Part shown: in pieces, positions 1 through 9,888 of the stretch | How the letters are laid out: each line of letters starts with the position of its first letter | Position numbering within the stretch: position 1 is the stretch's first letter | Source: Terriglobia bacterium | GTDB taxonomy: Bacteria > Acidobacteriota > Terriglobia > Terriglobales > Acidobacteriaceae | Direction of reading: 5' to 3' | NCBI GenBank assembly: GCA_020073165.1 | Contig: JAIQFP010000001.1 | Span: 62,001-126,000, forward strand | Length of the DNA stretch: 64,000 nt | The notes under the pieces: model-generated | Databases searched by the model: none | What the model was told of the DNA's origin: nothing | The model's input: the letters and a program-made list of their open reading frames with translations, nothing else | Program-made: the position numbers and the translations under genes

Positions 1-2220
1 CATGTACAGCCGCGCGCTGCGGTTCGCTTCGTTTCCTGAGAACACGAATCGCTTTCCGTCGGGAAGCCAGACGGCGTGAGTAGAGTTGATCTGGCTAATA
101 GCGCCATGCGCCACGGACTTGGACTCGCCTGCTTTCGTGGGCAGAAGAAAAAGCTGCGAGGGCTCGTCTGGCCGAGTGCACAACGCCCATTTGCCATCCG
201 GAGACAACGCCATCGACGCGCCCTCTCCCAGCCGAACTGCTGGCGATTCGTCCGTGGTTCGCAAGTACACCGCATAGCTGGGCCCGCCGGCCTCACCCTC
301 CTCGCGAAACAAGAGCGTCTTGCCATCAGGGGACAGCGTCAGCGGATAAGACCAGTCGAGCCAAGTCAAGTCACGTTCCGAGGCGTCACTTGGAGCCCGC
401 ACCGCCACTCCTCGTCGCCAGTTGTCGCGGGTGAGTAAGACACGCCCATCGCGCCAGGCGTCCTGGAGAGTCAGGTCGGCAGGCACGCGCGCAACCAGGC
501 GCTCCCGCCCCGACAGACTGACGGCGAACAGGGCGCGATCGATCCCTACCTTGGTGGCAGTAAACCAAACCTCATCGCCGCTTGGAGCCCAAGCCAGGCC
601 CAGCGCGCCGCCCGTCTGGACGCTGGAAAGGGTCTTCTTCTTTCCCGCCAGATCGACTACGGCGACTGCGCCAATGCTGTCTCCCGGGAAAGGATGGTCA
701 ATGAAAGCGATTCGATCGCCCTTGGGCGAGATGCGGGGATGGCTGATCCAACCGCCGGTGTCATAGAGCAATTTGCCGATCGGGTATTCCAAGCGGCTCC
801 GCCCGGAAACATCCCGCACCACTGCGAGGGTGTCTCCATCCGGAGACCAGTCGGCCCATTGCACGTTCTCCAGAACCTCGCGTGGCGCCCCGCCCACCAG
901 CGGCACGCGCGCCAGGGTTCCAATGTTCGAGTACGACTTGGCCTGATGGCTGTGCAACAAGACCGCCATCTCGCCCGTGGAAGAAACCGCCAGGATCTCG
1001 GCGCCGGGAAGGCCCAGGGAGCGCGACTCGGGGCTCTCTGGACGGGTGGTGAAAATCTCGACTGGACTGCCCTCCCAGGCGGCGCTGTAAATAACTGCCT
1101 TGCCATCGGGCGCCAGCCTCGCCAGGCGAATCGTGCCCCGGCGGTAGGTCAGCAGATGATAGAGGGGTGGCGTCGTCTTGCCCAGGTATTGAGCCAGGAA
1201 GAACGTTCCGGCTAGCAGGGCCAACAGCACCAGGACACCTGCCGCCACGTGCCACGTGGGGCGGTGCCGTTGAGTCGCAGCCGCTTCGGTCGCCTGAGCC
1301 TGGACCTGAACCGCGCTGGTCGGGCGGATCCCGCCCACGGCCCGGGCCGATTCCACTTCGCGCTTGAGCCGTTTCAGGTCTCCCCGCATCTCGGCTGCTG
1401 TCTGATAGCGGAGTTCGCGCTCCTTCTCCAGCGACTTGAGAATCACCTGCTCGAGTTTCACCGGGAGCGCTGAATTGAGGCTCTGCGGTGCGGCCGGTGT
1501 GCGATTCAGGATAGCTTCGAAGATGACCCCCTGGCTGCTGCCTGAGAACGCCAGGTTCCCGGTGGCCATCTCGTACAACACTGCGCCGAAGGCAAAAAGA
1601 TCGGTGCGCGCATCAATCTCTTCCGCGCGAACTTGCTCCGGCGACATATAGGCTACTGTCCCCAGGGTCGAGCCCGGACTGGTCAACAGATGTTCGACCG
1701 GCGCCGTCGGCATCGCGGACGACCCCGAATCCGCCGCCCCGAGGCGTCCCGAACCCAGCTTGGCCAGACCGAAATCCAGCAGTTTCGCCTGTCCCCGCTT
1801 GGTGATGAAGATATTCGCGGGTTTGATATCGCGATGGATAATTCCCTTGCCGTGAGCGGCATCCAGGGCGTCGGCAATCTCGATGCCCAGGCTAAGCAAG
1901 GTCTCCGTGTCCATGGGGCGGCCGGCGATGCGATGCTTTAGCGTTTGCCCTTCCAGATACTCCATGACGATGAAGGCCTGGCCGCCCTGCTCGTCAATCT
2001 CGTGGATGGTGCAGATGTGAGGATGGTTCAGAGCGGACGCCGCGCGCGCTTCCCGCTGAAAACGCTCCAGGGCCTGGTGATCGCGGGCGACTTCCGGCGG
2101 AAGAAATTTGAGAGCGACAAAGCGGCCGAGCTTGGTGTCCTCGGCCTTGTAGACCACACCCATGCCTCCGCCCCCCAGCTGCTCGATGATCCGGTAGTGG
2201 GAGATGGTCTGGCCGATCAT
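1..2220 (-). CDS. Ser/Thr protein kinase with C-terminal TolB/WD40-like propeller (partial, runs off left edge)
   Basis: The frame is open from an ATG at 2220 to base 1 (740 codons, no stop), so the C-terminus is missing. It is a Hanks-type kinase: Gly-rich loop [13 protein letters not shown] near residue 15, ALK lysine near 37, catalytic HRDIKPAN near 129 and DFGLAK near 148. A Pro/Ala-poor linker leads to one hydrophobic segment at about residues 323-346, so the kinase should be cytoplasmic. The rest has repeated S/APDGK..-type blades (LAPDGK, WSPDGD, ISPKGD, LSPDGK), as in TolB-like beta-propellers, predicted to lie outside the membrane as a sensor or scaffold. This architecture is common in acidobacteria. 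The signal it senses and its substrates are unknown. A promoter is visible at 2253-2281. Confidence 0.93.
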   Translation of the reverse strand, partial: MIGQTISHYRIIEQLGGGGMGVVYKAEDTKLGRFVALKFLPPEVARDHQALERFQREARAASALNHPHICTIHEIDEQGGQAFIVMEYLEGQTLKHRIAGRPMDTETLLSLGIEIADALDAAHGKGIIHRDIKPANIFITKRGQAKLLDFGLAKLGSGRLGAADSGSSAMPTAPVEHLLTSPGSTLGTVAYMSPEQVRAEEIDARTDLFAFGAVLYEMATGNLAFSGSSQGVIFEAILNRTPAAPQSLNSALPVKLEQVILKSLEKERELRYQTAAEMRGDLKRLKREVESARAVGGIRPTSAVQVQAQATEAAATQRHRPTWHVAAGVLVLLALLAGTFFLAQYLGKTTPPLYHLLTYRRGTIRLARLAPDGKAVIYSAAWEGSPVEIFTTRPESPESRSLGLPGAEILAVSSTGEMAVLLHSHQAKSYSNIGTLARVPLVGGAPREVLENVQWADWSPDGDTLAVVRDVSGRSRLEYPIGKLLYDTGGWISHPRISPKGDRIAFIDHPFPGDSIGAVAVVDLAGKKKTLSSVQTGGALGLAWAPSGDEVWFTATKVGIDRALFAVSLSGRERLVARVPADLTLQDAWRDGRVLLTRDNWRRGVAVRAPSDASERDLTWLDWSYPLTLSPDGKTLLFREEGEAGGPSYAVYLRTTDESPAVRLGEGASMALSPDGKWALCTRPDEPSQLFLLPTKAGESKSVAHGAISQINSTHAVWLPDGKRFVFSGNEANRSARLYM

Positions 2221-2252
2221 AGACGCGGGTGCCAAAATAACACGGGTGTGTC

Positions 2253-2281
2253 ATCTTAGGTGGGATTGTCGCGGCAGTCAA
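2253..2281 (-). promoter_or_regulatory. Sigma70-type promoter of the kinase gene
   Basis: On the minus strand TTGACT (2276-2281) is followed by a 17-nt spacer and TAAGAT (2253-2258). This matches -35/-10 spacing, with transcription expected near 2246 and a leader of about 25 nt before the ATG at 2220. No convincing Shine-Dalgarno is seen in that leader. Confidence 0.5.
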
Positions 2282-2361
2282 ACCGAACCGTGAACTCAGA
2301 GGAGAGGACTAGAAGGGGGGATCCTGGAGGTTCCCGCCGCTCTGGGCTTCCCGCGCGCCGG

Positions 2362-2613
2362 TTAATCCTTGAGTGGAACCATGCTCTTCTCGCCCTGACA
2401 AAACGTGGCGACTCGCTGCAGGCCGCCCTGGGCGTCGGTGAGCGTCATCACCGGACCGTAGCAATAGACAGCATGGCCTGATTCGGCCAGATACCACCGG
2501 CCGCCTTTTTGAGCCTGCCGCAGGATTGCGTGATCCGCCGGGATGCGCGGTGGCGGAGCAACCTCAGGCGCAGGAAGAGACAACAGCAAAAGCAACGATG
2601 CCAGAGCGTTCAT
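2362..2613 (-). CDS. Small secreted hypothetical protein (83 aa)
   Basis: The product begins with a short hydrophobic signal-like stretch (MNALASLLLLLSLPAPEV) and then a small polar domain with two Cys (YCYG, FCQGEK) and several aromatic residues. No family is recognised. It is oriented like its neighbours, between the kinase and a membrane-anchored protein. The signal peptide and plausible codon use favour a real gene, but its size makes this only moderately sure. Confidence 0.55.
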   Translation of the reverse strand: MNALASLLLLLSLPAPEVAPPPRIPADHAILRQAQKGGRWYLAESGHAVYCYGPVMTLTDAQGGLQRVATFCQGEKSMVPLKD

Positions 2614-2631
2614 GGTCTGGCCCCCTGGGAG

Positions 2632-3117
2632 TTAGATAGAAAACAGAACCCTGCGTTCGTCGGAAGTATCCGACGTGTCCCTGGGCGGCCGCGGCGGAAG
2701 TGGCCTGTGGGGTTTGCCCGCACTGTGTTCGCTCTTGCCGTTATCTCGCGGAGTCACCTGGGACGGTGAAGCTTGCATCTTGCCTTTTGGATTCGCCTGG
2801 GCTTGCGCTTCCGCCTGGGCCTGGGCCTCGGCGCGCTGCTTCTGGAAGGCTTTGCCCTTCATGGAAGACAACTGGGCGCTGTCGCTGAATAACTGCTTGA
2901 TCAGATTGCGCTGGGAGTCAATGGTGCGCCCCTGCTCCACCACCAGCAGGGCCATGAGGCCGTAGGAGACCAGGAAAAGCACGGTGAGCACGGGAAGCAG
3001 GGTGTGCTTCGGCTTGGGTATGAAGGTTGATTGATCCGTCGTCCAGCTCAACAAGTGGCACCCCGATCTGCGCCCCGGAGCAGCGGGCATAGGCGGTAAA
3101 TGCAGCTTGGACACCAT
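2632..3117 (-). CDS. Hypothetical single-pass membrane protein with Ala/Gln-rich coiled-coil tail
   Basis: From an ATG at 3117 this gives 161 residues. The frame is open upstream to 3519, but that part overlaps the acyl-CoA dehydrogenase gene antisense/out of frame and reads like a shadow; an ATG at 3090 is another option and no start has a good Shine-Dalgarno. One transmembrane segment (LLPVLTVLFLVSYGLMALLV) is followed by a charged helix that ends in repeated AQAEAQAQA and a Pro/Arg-rich tail. It is probably anchored by its N-terminal part. The function is unknown. Confidence 0.5.
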   Translation of the reverse strand: MVSKLHLPPMPAAPGRRSGCHLLSWTTDQSTFIPKPKHTLLPVLTVLFLVSYGLMALLVVEQGRTIDSQRNLIKQLFSDSAQLSSMKGKAFQKQRAEAQAQAEAQAQANPKGKMQASPSQVTPRDNGKSEHSAGKPHRPLPPRPPRDTSDTSDERRVLFSI

Positions 3118-3358
3118 CGGAGAGGAGAGTTTCAAACTGTTCCAGAAAAGGGACTTAGGACGAATACCAGGAGCCGCTGCCCAGGCTTCAGGTGCAAGTT
3201 GCTGCACATTAAGTAACCGGGATGTGTTACGGGCGTGACTTGCCAGGCCAGAAGCCGCCATGGGCGCGGCTTTTGGGGGCACCCACCCGGTGGAAAGCCA
3301 GCCCCGGGACCCAAGCAGCCGGTACCCCGTTGACAGCGACCGTACCCATGACCCCGTT

Positions 3359-4537
3359 CTACTTCCCGCCCAGGACCAGCTTCGCAATCGTGGCCAACTG
3401 CATGTTGGACGTGCCCTCGTAAATCTTGCCGATCTTGGAGTCGCGCCAATATTTCTCGACGGGATAGTCCTTCGTGAAGCCGTATCCGCCGTAAACCTCG
3501 ATCGCCAGCGAAGTAACACGCTCGGCCACCTGGGAGCAGAATAGCTTGGTCATGGCGGCCTCCTTCACGAAGGGAACGCCGGCGTCTTTCATGCGGGCGG
3601 AGTTGTACACCATGAGGCGGGCAGCTTCAATCTCCGTGGCCATCTGCGCGATCTGGAACTGGATGCCCTGGAAATCAGCGATGAGTTTGCCGAACTGCTT
3701 GCGCTCCTGTGCATATTTGCAGGCATACTCCCAAGCTCCACGTGCGACACCCGCCATCTGTGCGCCGATGCCGATGCGGCCTTCATTCAAGGTTTCGATG
3801 GCGATCTTGTAGCCTTTGCCCACTTCACCCAGGACGTTGTTCTTGGGCACACGGCAGTCTTCCAGGATCAGTTCGCAGGTGGAAGAAGCGCGGATGCCGA
3901 GTTTGTCTTCCTTCTTGCCCACGGTGAAGCCGGGGAATTCTTTCTCGACAATAAAGGCCGTAATGCCCTTGTATCCCGCGCCGGGATCAATGGTGGCGAA
4001 GAGGATGAAAATACCGGCTTCCTTGCCGTTGGTGATCCACAGCTTGCGGCCATTGAGAACATAGTCGCCGCCCTTGAGTTCGGCCTTGGTTTGCAACGCG
4101 AAGGCGTCAGAACCGGAACCCGCTTCGCTGAGCGCGTAGGCGCCGCAGGTGTCCGCGGCCATGCGCGGAAGATATCGCTTCTTCTGCTCTTCGTTACCCC
4201 AGCGCAAGAATGCGTTATTCACCAGCGTGTTTTGCACGTCCACCACCACCCCGGCGGAAGCGTCCACCCGCGACAGTTCTTCAACTGCGAGGATGGCTTC
4301 GAAAAACTTGCCACCGCCACCACCGTACTGCTCCGGGATCTCGATACCCATCAGGCCGAGCTGGAAGAATTCGTGGATGAGGTCTTTATCAAACACACCC
4401 TTCTCGTCCATCTCCTTGGAGAGTGGGCGGACCCTGTCTTCGGCAAACTGGCGGATGTTGTCGCGAAAGAGGTTTTCATCTTCAGTGAGCGTAGTGAGAG
4501 GAGCTGGGGCGGCGGCTTGCAAAGTGATCTCGGGCAT
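3359..4537 (-). CDS. Acyl-CoA dehydrogenase (short/branched-chain type)
   Basis: 392 residues, the usual length for soluble FAD-dependent acyl-CoA dehydrogenases, which oxidise acyl-CoA to trans-2-enoyl-CoA and pass electrons to ETF. The N-terminal, middle and C-terminal ACAD domains are all present: CGAYALSEAGSGSDAF (flavin/substrate region), ERKQFGKLIADFQ, and YEGTSNMQ, whose Glu at about residue 374 is in the position of the catalytic base. The ATG at 4537 is preceded by AAGGG seven bases upstream, so I prefer it to the ATG at 4597. Exact acyl specificity (2-methylbutyryl, isobutyryl or butyryl) cannot be set from sequence alone. It stands alone, without etfAB next to it. Confidence 0.93.
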   Translation of the reverse strand: MPEITLQAAAPAPLTTLTEDENLFRDNIRQFAEDRVRPLSKEMDEKGVFDKDLIHEFFQLGLMGIEIPEQYGGGGGKFFEAILAVEELSRVDASAGVVVDVQNTLVNNAFLRWGNEEQKKRYLPRMAADTCGAYALSEAGSGSDAFALQTKAELKGGDYVLNGRKLWITNGKEAGIFILFATIDPGAGYKGITAFIVEKEFPGFTVGKKEDKLGIRASSTCELILEDCRVPKNNVLGEVGKGYKIAIETLNEGRIGIGAQMAGVARGAWEYACKYAQERKQFGKLIADFQGIQFQIAQMATEIEAARLMVYNSARMKDAGVPFVKEAAMTKLFCSQVAERVTSLAIEVYGGYGFTKDYPVEKYWRDSKIGKIYEGTSNMQLATIAKLVLGGK

Positions 4538-4749
4538 AAGAGTACCCTTAGTAGCAAGATGCAAAGAAGCGATATGTTGAACTGGAAATTCTAGCATCTT
4601 TGCCCATCCGCTGCGGTGTGTGCCCTACTGGGTGATGATCCGATTCGATCGGCAATCCCGGCTGTTCGAGAGACACACGTATACGTCCGTATCCCGTGTG
4701 GGATCTCCCCTCGAAATCAGTCGGGCTACGACGTGCTGCCTGCGGCGAT

Positions 4750-5268
4750 CTACTTTGCCCCGCTGAGCTTCCCTAGCTCTGCGATGGTTGCCTGGTCATC
4801 GTAGATGCCGGCCCCCACCACATAAGGAGTGCCGCCCGCGTTCAGGGCATAACTGATCTTGCGGGACCCGTCCTTGTCGCCCGGCTTCGGCCACCAGTAT
4901 TCCACCCACAGGCCGCCGGGGTTCTTGGCGGCTTCGCAGAGGTGCCCGAAGAACGAATTCCCTTTGGTGTCTTTCATCTGCAGGATATCCTTGCCAACGA
5001 GCTCTGGCTTCATGGGATGAGCCGCCATGACTCCCTTGCCGCAGTCCAGGACAAAGATGTAGGAATCCTTCCACACCCACTGGCTCGGTTTCTTGTTGAA
5101 CTCAGCCAAGCCCGCCTCCCCGGTCCTCGACAGACTGCTCGCCGCATCGCGCACACTCTTGACGATTTCTTGTGCGCTTGCCTTGTCCTGTGCAATCGCG
5201 AATTGAGCCAGGCCACCAATGATGAAAGTGATGATGCCAAGAATAATGAGAATCTTGCTGCGTTTCAT
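4750..5268 (-). CDS. Secreted Cache-domain protein
   Basis: 172 residues. Start at 5268 is supported by AAGGAG seven bases upstream. An N-terminal signal peptide or anchor (residues about 5-27, ILIILGIITFIIGGLAQFAIA) precedes a single Cache_2-like sensor domain: WVWKDSYIFVLDCGKGVMAAHP, GKDILQMKDTKGN, and GLWVEYWWPKPG. Such domains normally bind small ligands in the extracytoplasmic part of chemoreceptors and kinases. Here the domain is solitary, with no HAMP, kinase or GGDEF part, so it may be a periplasmic binding protein or a partner for a receptor encoded elsewhere. Confidence 0.85.
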   Translation of the reverse strand: MKRSKILIILGIITFIIGGLAQFAIAQDKASAQEIVKSVRDAASSLSRTGEAGLAEFNKKPSQWVWKDSYIFVLDCGKGVMAAHPMKPELVGKDILQMKDTKGNSFFGHLCEAAKNPGGLWVEYWWPKPGDKDGSRKISYALNAGGTPYVVGAGIYDDQATIAELGKLSGAK

Positions 5269-5466
5269 ACCTACGCTCCTTGTTACTTGGTTGGATTTTG
5301 CGACTTTTTCTGCGCCCAAAGGGTGCAGTGCTCGATTTAAACGGCCAGCCGCCAGCACTGGCTGTGACCAGCGTCACAGAGGGGACGAAAAAGCAGCATC
5401 CTGGAAGGGCCCCTCGCGTGCTCACAATTGTCACGTAGTGGGTCCACGAGCAGGACGAGCGTCAGC

Positions 5467-6540
5467 TCAGATTTGCCTGGAGTGCACCAGTCTTAGTGTA
5501 TCCGCCTGTAGAATCCGCTGGACCTGGTTGCGGGCGTGGACAGCCCAAGGTCCGGTGGTGTCCAGCTTCACGTAAGCGCGCCAATGCTTCAAGGCCTTGC
5601 GCGGCTCTTTGACCTTCTCGTAGGCCAGCGCCAGATTGTAGTGCGCGTCGGCGTAGGTGGGAGCGAGTTGCAGGGCGGTGTTGTAGGTCTGGATGGCCTC
5701 ACTCACGCGGCCGGTCTCGTCGAGCACATTGCCCAGATCGAAGTACGCCAGGGCGTAGCGGGGATCGACCGTGATGGCACAGCGGTAGTGTTTCTCGGCC
5801 AACGCAAATTCCTGCCGGTTGTAGTAGAGCGTGCCTACATTGATGTGGGCGGCTGCGTGATCGGGGTCGAGTTCCAGCACGCGGTGATAGGTGGCGATCG
5901 CTTCCAATTGGCTGCTGGCATCCTCCTCCAGCGCGATGCCGCGGGCAAAGAGCTCGGCGGCATCAGCCGGCATCGGTTCCGTTCGGTTCATCGCAATGGG
6001 CGTGCTCGTCACGACTTTCTCTTGGGCAGAAAAGTCGAACATGAACTGGCCCGCGATGGGCTCGAGCAACTTGCCCCCGTGACGGAAGGCGACGCGGTGA
6101 CGTCCGGTGGTAAAAGCTCCCGCTTCGAGCAGGGGATTCTCCATGCCGGCCGCCTGCTTCTGCATGGCCTCCAGCGATTGCCGGATCACCGCCGGACGCA
6201 CCTTGCGGGCGCACAGATCACGCACCTTCTTGACTTGCAGGAGATCAAAAAAGGAGTAGCTGTCGGCGGCGGCTACCAGTCCGGCTTTTTCCCACCCTGC
6301 CAACTGGCGTGCCGTGAGCCGAAGAATTCGAAGCAAGTCCGCTCGATGGTATCGGTACACGCTTGTACTGGGCTCTCTGCGCGTATTATCCGGAAGCGGG
6401 CTTGCACTTGGCAAGGAGAAAGTAGTCTCCAGGGGAATCTGGGGCGGCAACTTGCAACACGAACTGTGCAACTTGCGTGGAAAAACAGAATTGGGCATAC
6501 AATCTGCGGGCATTTTCAGCCGCGAGTGTCGTGCTACCAT
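5467..6540 (-). CDS. MerR-like helix-turn-helix protein with C-terminal TPR repeats
   Basis: 357 residues from the 6540 start; internal ATGs at residues 10 and 15 are alternatives. Residues about 62-130 (VYRYHRADLLRILRLTARQLAGWEKAGLV...) resemble a MerR-type winged HTH. From about residue 195 there are three or four tetratricopeptide repeats (NVGTLYYNRQEFALAEKHYRCA, DLGNVLDETGRVSEAIQTY, NLALAYEKVKEPRKALKHW). The combination suggests a DNA-binding regulator whose activity depends on a protein partner bound by the TPR. No target is evident. It is divergent from the hydrolase gene at 6580, and the 39-bp gap puts both start regions side by side. Confidence 0.82.
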   Translation of the reverse strand: MVARHSRLKMPADCMPNSVFPRKLHSSCCKLPPQIPLETTFSLPSASPLPDNTRREPSTSVYRYHRADLLRILRLTARQLAGWEKAGLVAAADSYSFFDLLQVKKVRDLCARKVRPAVIRQSLEAMQKQAAGMENPLLEAGAFTTGRHRVAFRHGGKLLEPIAGQFMFDFSAQEKVVTSTPIAMNRTEPMPADAAELFARGIALEEDASSQLEAIATYHRVLELDPDHAAAHINVGTLYYNRQEFALAEKHYRCAITVDPRYALAYFDLGNVLDETGRVSEAIQTYNTALQLAPTYADAHYNLALAYEKVKEPRKALKHWRAYVKLDTTGPWAVHARNQVQRILQADTLRLVHSRQI

Positions 6541-6579
6541 CCAGAAATCTCAGCTGGATGGACGCGTGAGGAAGTGCTT

Positions 6580-7587
6580 ATGTATTGGATGATCACAAAT
6601 CGCAACATCACCGGGAGCGGTTTGGGTGACAAGTTTGCGGATTTGTCCTTCTGGAAGAATGAATCGAAGAACGCGACTGACTTCGCCGCCTGGAAACAGT
6701 TGAAGCTGGATGAATTCCGGCAAGCCCTGGTGCAGGTCTCCGATACCTTCCCGGATCCCACCAAGACCGGCAGTGAAGATCAGAAGCACGTCAACATCTT
6801 TGTGCACGGCTTCGATAACAGTTGGTCTTCCGCCGCGGGGACCTACGCGAACATCGTGGCCGGCCTGTTCAGCGGGGCGCAATCGCTGGGCGAATGCGTC
6901 CTGTTTACTTGGCCATCGCAAGGCTCCCCCCTCGGCTATTTTCCCGATCGTTCTGAAGCCCGGCAATCGGCCGAAGACTTCGCCGATGTCTTGAGCGAAC
7001 TCTATGACTGGATGGCCATGAAGCAGAAGCAGGCCGCGAAGGATCCCACTCAGGCCTGCCGAGCGATGACCTCTGTCATCGCCCACAGCATGGGCAACTA
7101 CGTGCTCGAGAACGCGATGAATGTTGCCTGGACGCGCAAGAACCGTCCCTTGCTGATGAGTCTGATCAACCAGTTGCTTATGGTGGCGGCCGATGTGGAC
7201 AACGACCTCTTTCGCAGCGGTGAGCAGGTTGAGCATGGCGACGGTGAAGGCATCGCCAATCTCTGCTACCGCGTGACCGCGCTCTATACCGGCCGGGATG
7301 CGGTGCTGGGAGCGTCCGCCGGACTCAAACACTTCGGCAAGAGACGCCTGGGGCGTAGCGGACTGGATCGCACATACCCGCTTCCGGACAACGTTTGGGA
7401 TGTCGATTGCTCCCCCTTGATTGCCACCCAAACCAGCGGATTGGATGTCCACAGCGCCTATTTTCACGAACCGAAATGCTACGACCTGATGCGGTCCCTC
7501 CTCCGTGGCGTGGATCGCGGCGTGCTGGCAAGAGCCGGCTCGTTGCCCTCGGTCCTGCCCAAAACCCAAGGCCCACCACCCGCTTAG
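6580..7587 (+). CDS. Alpha/beta hydrolase (DUF900-like)
   Basis: 335 residues. The frame is open far upstream (to 5536), but that part is antisense to the MerR-TPR gene; the ATG at 6580 has AGGAAG five bases upstream. Core features are the oxyanion-region motif NIFVHGFDNSW, the strand FTWPSQGS and the nucleophile elbow VIAHSMGNYVL (Ser in HSMG), with a later Asp/His pair expected for the triad (DVDND; HSAYFH). These features fit the DUF900/Aes-like serine hydrolases, whose substrates are mostly unknown. No signal peptide is seen, so it is probably cytoplasmic. Confidence 0.85.
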   Translation: MYWMITNRNITGSGLGDKFADLSFWKNESKNATDFAAWKQLKLDEFRQALVQVSDTFPDPTKTGSEDQKHVNIFVHGFDNSWSSAAGTYANIVAGLFSGAQSLGECVLFTWPSQGSPLGYFPDRSEARQSAEDFADVLSELYDWMAMKQKQAAKDPTQACRAMTSVIAHSMGNYVLENAMNVAWTRKNRPLLMSLINQLLMVAADVDNDLFRSGEQVEHGDGEGIANLCYRVTALYTGRDAVLGASAGLKHFGKRRLGRSGLDRTYPLPDNVWDVDCSPLIATQTSGLDVHSAYFHEPKCYDLMRSLLRGVDRGVLARAGSLPSVLPKTQGPPPA

Positions 7588-7656
7588 TTCGCAGTAATGC
7601 TGAAGGCTGGTGTTAGTGGGCGCGCAGTTCGGCAGCGAACTCACGGGCTCGGTTTC

Positions 7657-9225
7657 TCAGATGTTGCCTGCCGCCATTTGTTGGCTGATGTACTCCGCCT
7701 GTCGCAACGTCAGGGCCACAATTGTCAAAGTAGGATTCGCGGCGCCGGGTGTGCTCAAAGCACTGCCGTCAGAAATAAACAGATTCTTGACGTCGTGGGC
7801 TTGCCCCCAGGCGTTGCTGACACCGTCCCGCGGATCGGCGCTCATGCGTGCCGTACACAGGTTGTGAGTCGCCGGAGGAGTCGGACCGGTCACCACTCGT
7901 CGCGCACCAATCGCCTCGTACATCCTGGACATTTGACCTTGCGCATGTTTGCGCATGGCCTGGTCGTTGGCATGCTCGTCCACGTGCACATTCGCCACCG
8001 GCAGGCCGAATGCGTCCTTGACCTCCGAGTTCAGCGTGATGCGGTTGTCGGACCTCGGCATGTCCTCGCCATTGATGAACAGCCCCGCCATGTTCCGGTA
8101 GTTTTCCATGATTGACGCGAAGTCCCGGCCCCAACCATAAGGCAGGCCCACCAGCGGTAGCGTCGGGAGATCGAGTGTGACCAGTTCGATTCGGTAGCCG
8201 CCGACAAAGCCGCGGCGCGGATTGTTGATCGCTTCGTCTTCGACAACCCCTGCCAGTGTGGCGCCGCGCCACGAATAGACGGGCTTGTCGAAGATTCCCC
8301 ACACAAAGCCGGTGATCTGGTGGCAATAGTTCCGTCCCACCTGGCCGGAAGAATTGGCGAGACCTTGGGGGAATCTTGCCGAGTCCGAGAGCAGCAGCAG
8401 GCGGGCGGTCTCGACGGCGTTGCCGGCCACGCAGACCAGCCGGGCCTTCTGCCGTTGCTCCTTTCCTTCACCATCGCGATAGATCACCGCGTTGATGCGT
8501 CCATCCGCCCCGTGCTCAATTCGTGTCGCCGTACACTCCACCCGAAGATCCAGGTTGCCGGTCTCTTCGGCACGCGGAATGTCTGTGTAAAGCGTGCTCC
8601 ACTTCGCGCCCGTTTTGCAGCCCTGCACACAGAAGCCCTGCTGGATGCAGGAATCTCGTCCATCGTTGGGCTGGGGATTGATCGCCATGTGGCCGGTGTG
8701 CACCTGCTTGTAGCCCAGCTTCTTCGCTCCTGCATACATGACTTTGAAGTTGTTGGAAGCCGGCAGGCCGGGAATGCCATTGCGACGGGTCACGCCCAGC
8801 CGGCTTTCAGCGGCTTCGTAATACTTCTCCAGCTCCCGGTACGAGATGGGCCAGTCGATCAGCGAGGTATCCCCGAGTTGGCCGTAGGTGGTTTTTGCCC
8901 GCAGCTCCCAGGGCTGAAGCCGCGGCGCCGACGCCGTCCAGTGCACCGTGGTTCCTCCGACGGTCTTGCAATGCCACACCGGCAGGGTGGGGAAGTCCCG
9001 AGCTACTCCCCAATTGCCGCTCTGGGTGCGGGTATCCAGCCAGGTCAGTTGCAGGAAGGCCTCTCCGGGAATCTGGGAAAACGTTCTGCGCGACTGGCGC
9101 TTGCCCGCCTCGAGCAGCACGACCTTGATGCCGCGCCGGGTCAACTCGTGCGCCAGCGTGCCACCTCCGGCTCCGGAGCCGATAATGACCACCGAGTTAC
9201 CGTCGCTGAACTCAATCCTGGCCAT
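7657..9225 (-). CDS. GMC-family FAD oxidoreductase (gluconate/glucoside dehydrogenase-like large subunit)
   Basis: 522 residues. The N-terminal FAD-binding fold carries IIGSGAGGGTLAHELTRRG, followed by the second flavin-contacting region (GGTTVHWTASAPRLQPWEL), and the C-terminal GMC_oxred_C part ends with NLFISDGSALSTPGAANPTLT, including the usual H/N region (THNLCTARM). The GGAG before the ATG at 9225 supports the start. It lies 18 bp after a Tat-exported protein resembling subunit 3 of gluconate 2-dehydrogenase, so the pair is likely a periplasmic alcohol/sugar dehydrogenase carried out by the Tat signal of the small partner. The cytochrome c subunit often found in such complexes is not adjacent. 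Confidence 0.9.
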   Translation of the reverse strand: MARIEFSDGNSVVIIGSGAGGGTLAHELTRRGIKVVLLEAGKRQSRRTFSQIPGEAFLQLTWLDTRTQSGNWGVARDFPTLPVWHCKTVGGTTVHWTASAPRLQPWELRAKTTYGQLGDTSLIDWPISYRELEKYYEAAESRLGVTRRNGIPGLPASNNFKVMYAGAKKLGYKQVHTGHMAINPQPNDGRDSCIQQGFCVQGCKTGAKWSTLYTDIPRAEETGNLDLRVECTATRIEHGADGRINAVIYRDGEGKEQRQKARLVCVAGNAVETARLLLLSDSARFPQGLANSSGQVGRNYCHQITGFVWGIFDKPVYSWRGATLAGVVEDEAINNPRRGFVGGYRIELVTLDLPTLPLVGLPYGWGRDFASIMENYRNMAGLFINGEDMPRSDNRITLNSEVKDAFGLPVANVHVDEHANDQAMRKHAQGQMSRMYEAIGARRVVTGPTPPATHNLCTARMSADPRDGVSNAWGQAHDVKNLFISDGSALSTPGAANPTLTIVALTLRQAEYISQQMAAGNI

Positions 9226-9243
9226 ATCGGGGGTCTCCGGCCG

Positions 9244-9798
9244 TCATTCCTCCGCCGGCATCGGGCCGCTGTCTTCCAACGGAACCTCCGGTAGCCAGCG
9301 CAGATTGTTGAATCCGCGCAGCAGATAGCCCCCTTTGGAATACGCTTCGCCTTCGTAACCAAAGTGGGCGTACGCCATAGGGGTGGCGTAGAGGATCTGT
9401 GCTGTTTTCAGGCGCATGGTTTGAAAGAATTCCGATGATTCAATCTTCTTCAGCGCCGCCACCCGGTCACTCTCCGCGCTTTTCGCGAAACCTGCTCCCA
9501 GGCCTGCGACACCCGCCTTGATCATTCTGCGGAGGTTCTCATCCCTGCTCGCTTCGCCATCGATCGCCTGGATGACCAGCGCATACGCCGCATCCTCCAG
9601 TTTGTCGTGCGGCATGAGGGTGCGCGCCACCGCCATCAGCGTTGCCGCCTCAGAACTGGTGAGGGTGGTCATGTCCACGGCCCAGGCACGCCCTGGCGCA
9701 ATCAGGGCCAGTGGACTTCCCGCCACTACCAGGCCCGTCAACAGGCCGGTTGTCGTCTTGAGGAATTCTCGGCGATGCAGAGGAATCGGTTCGTCCAT
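9244..9798 (-). CDS. Tat-signal gluconate 2-dehydrogenase subunit 3-like protein
   Basis: 184 residues with a twin-arginine signal (HRREFLKTTTGLLTGLVVAG) and a mature part beginning LTSSEAATLMAVARTLMPHD, typical of the small 'subunit 3' that accompanies GMC dehydrogenases. AGAGG lies eight bases before the ATG at 9798. It precedes the FAD subunit by 18 bp in the same operon. Likely role (inference): hitch-hiker export of the folded flavoprotein and assembly of the dehydrogenase at the membrane. Confidence 0.85.
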   Translation of the reverse strand: MDEPIPLHRREFLKTTTGLLTGLVVAGSPLALIAPGRAWAVDMTTLTSSEAATLMAVARTLMPHDKLEDAAYALVIQAIDGEASRDENLRRMIKAGVAGLGAGFAKSAESDRVAALKKIESSEFFQTMRLKTAQILYATPMAYAHFGYEGEAYSKGGYLLRGFNNLRWLPEVPLEDSGPMPAEE

Positions 9799-9888
9799 CG
9801 TGACAACCTCTTGAGCTGGGAACCTGTCATCCTTGCCCGGACGGATTCGCGCAGGTCCATCTCCATGCCAGGGTGTCCGTAACCTGAC

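Noticed and set aside
3118-3519. N-terminal extension of the small membrane protein
   Set aside because: This part overlaps the acyl-CoA dehydrogenase coding sequence and reads as an Arg/Ser-rich shadow.
5536-6579. Long in-frame extension of the alpha/beta hydrolase
   Set aside because: It is antisense to the MerR-TPR gene, has no family resemblance, and the ATG at 6580 has a good Shine-Dalgarno.
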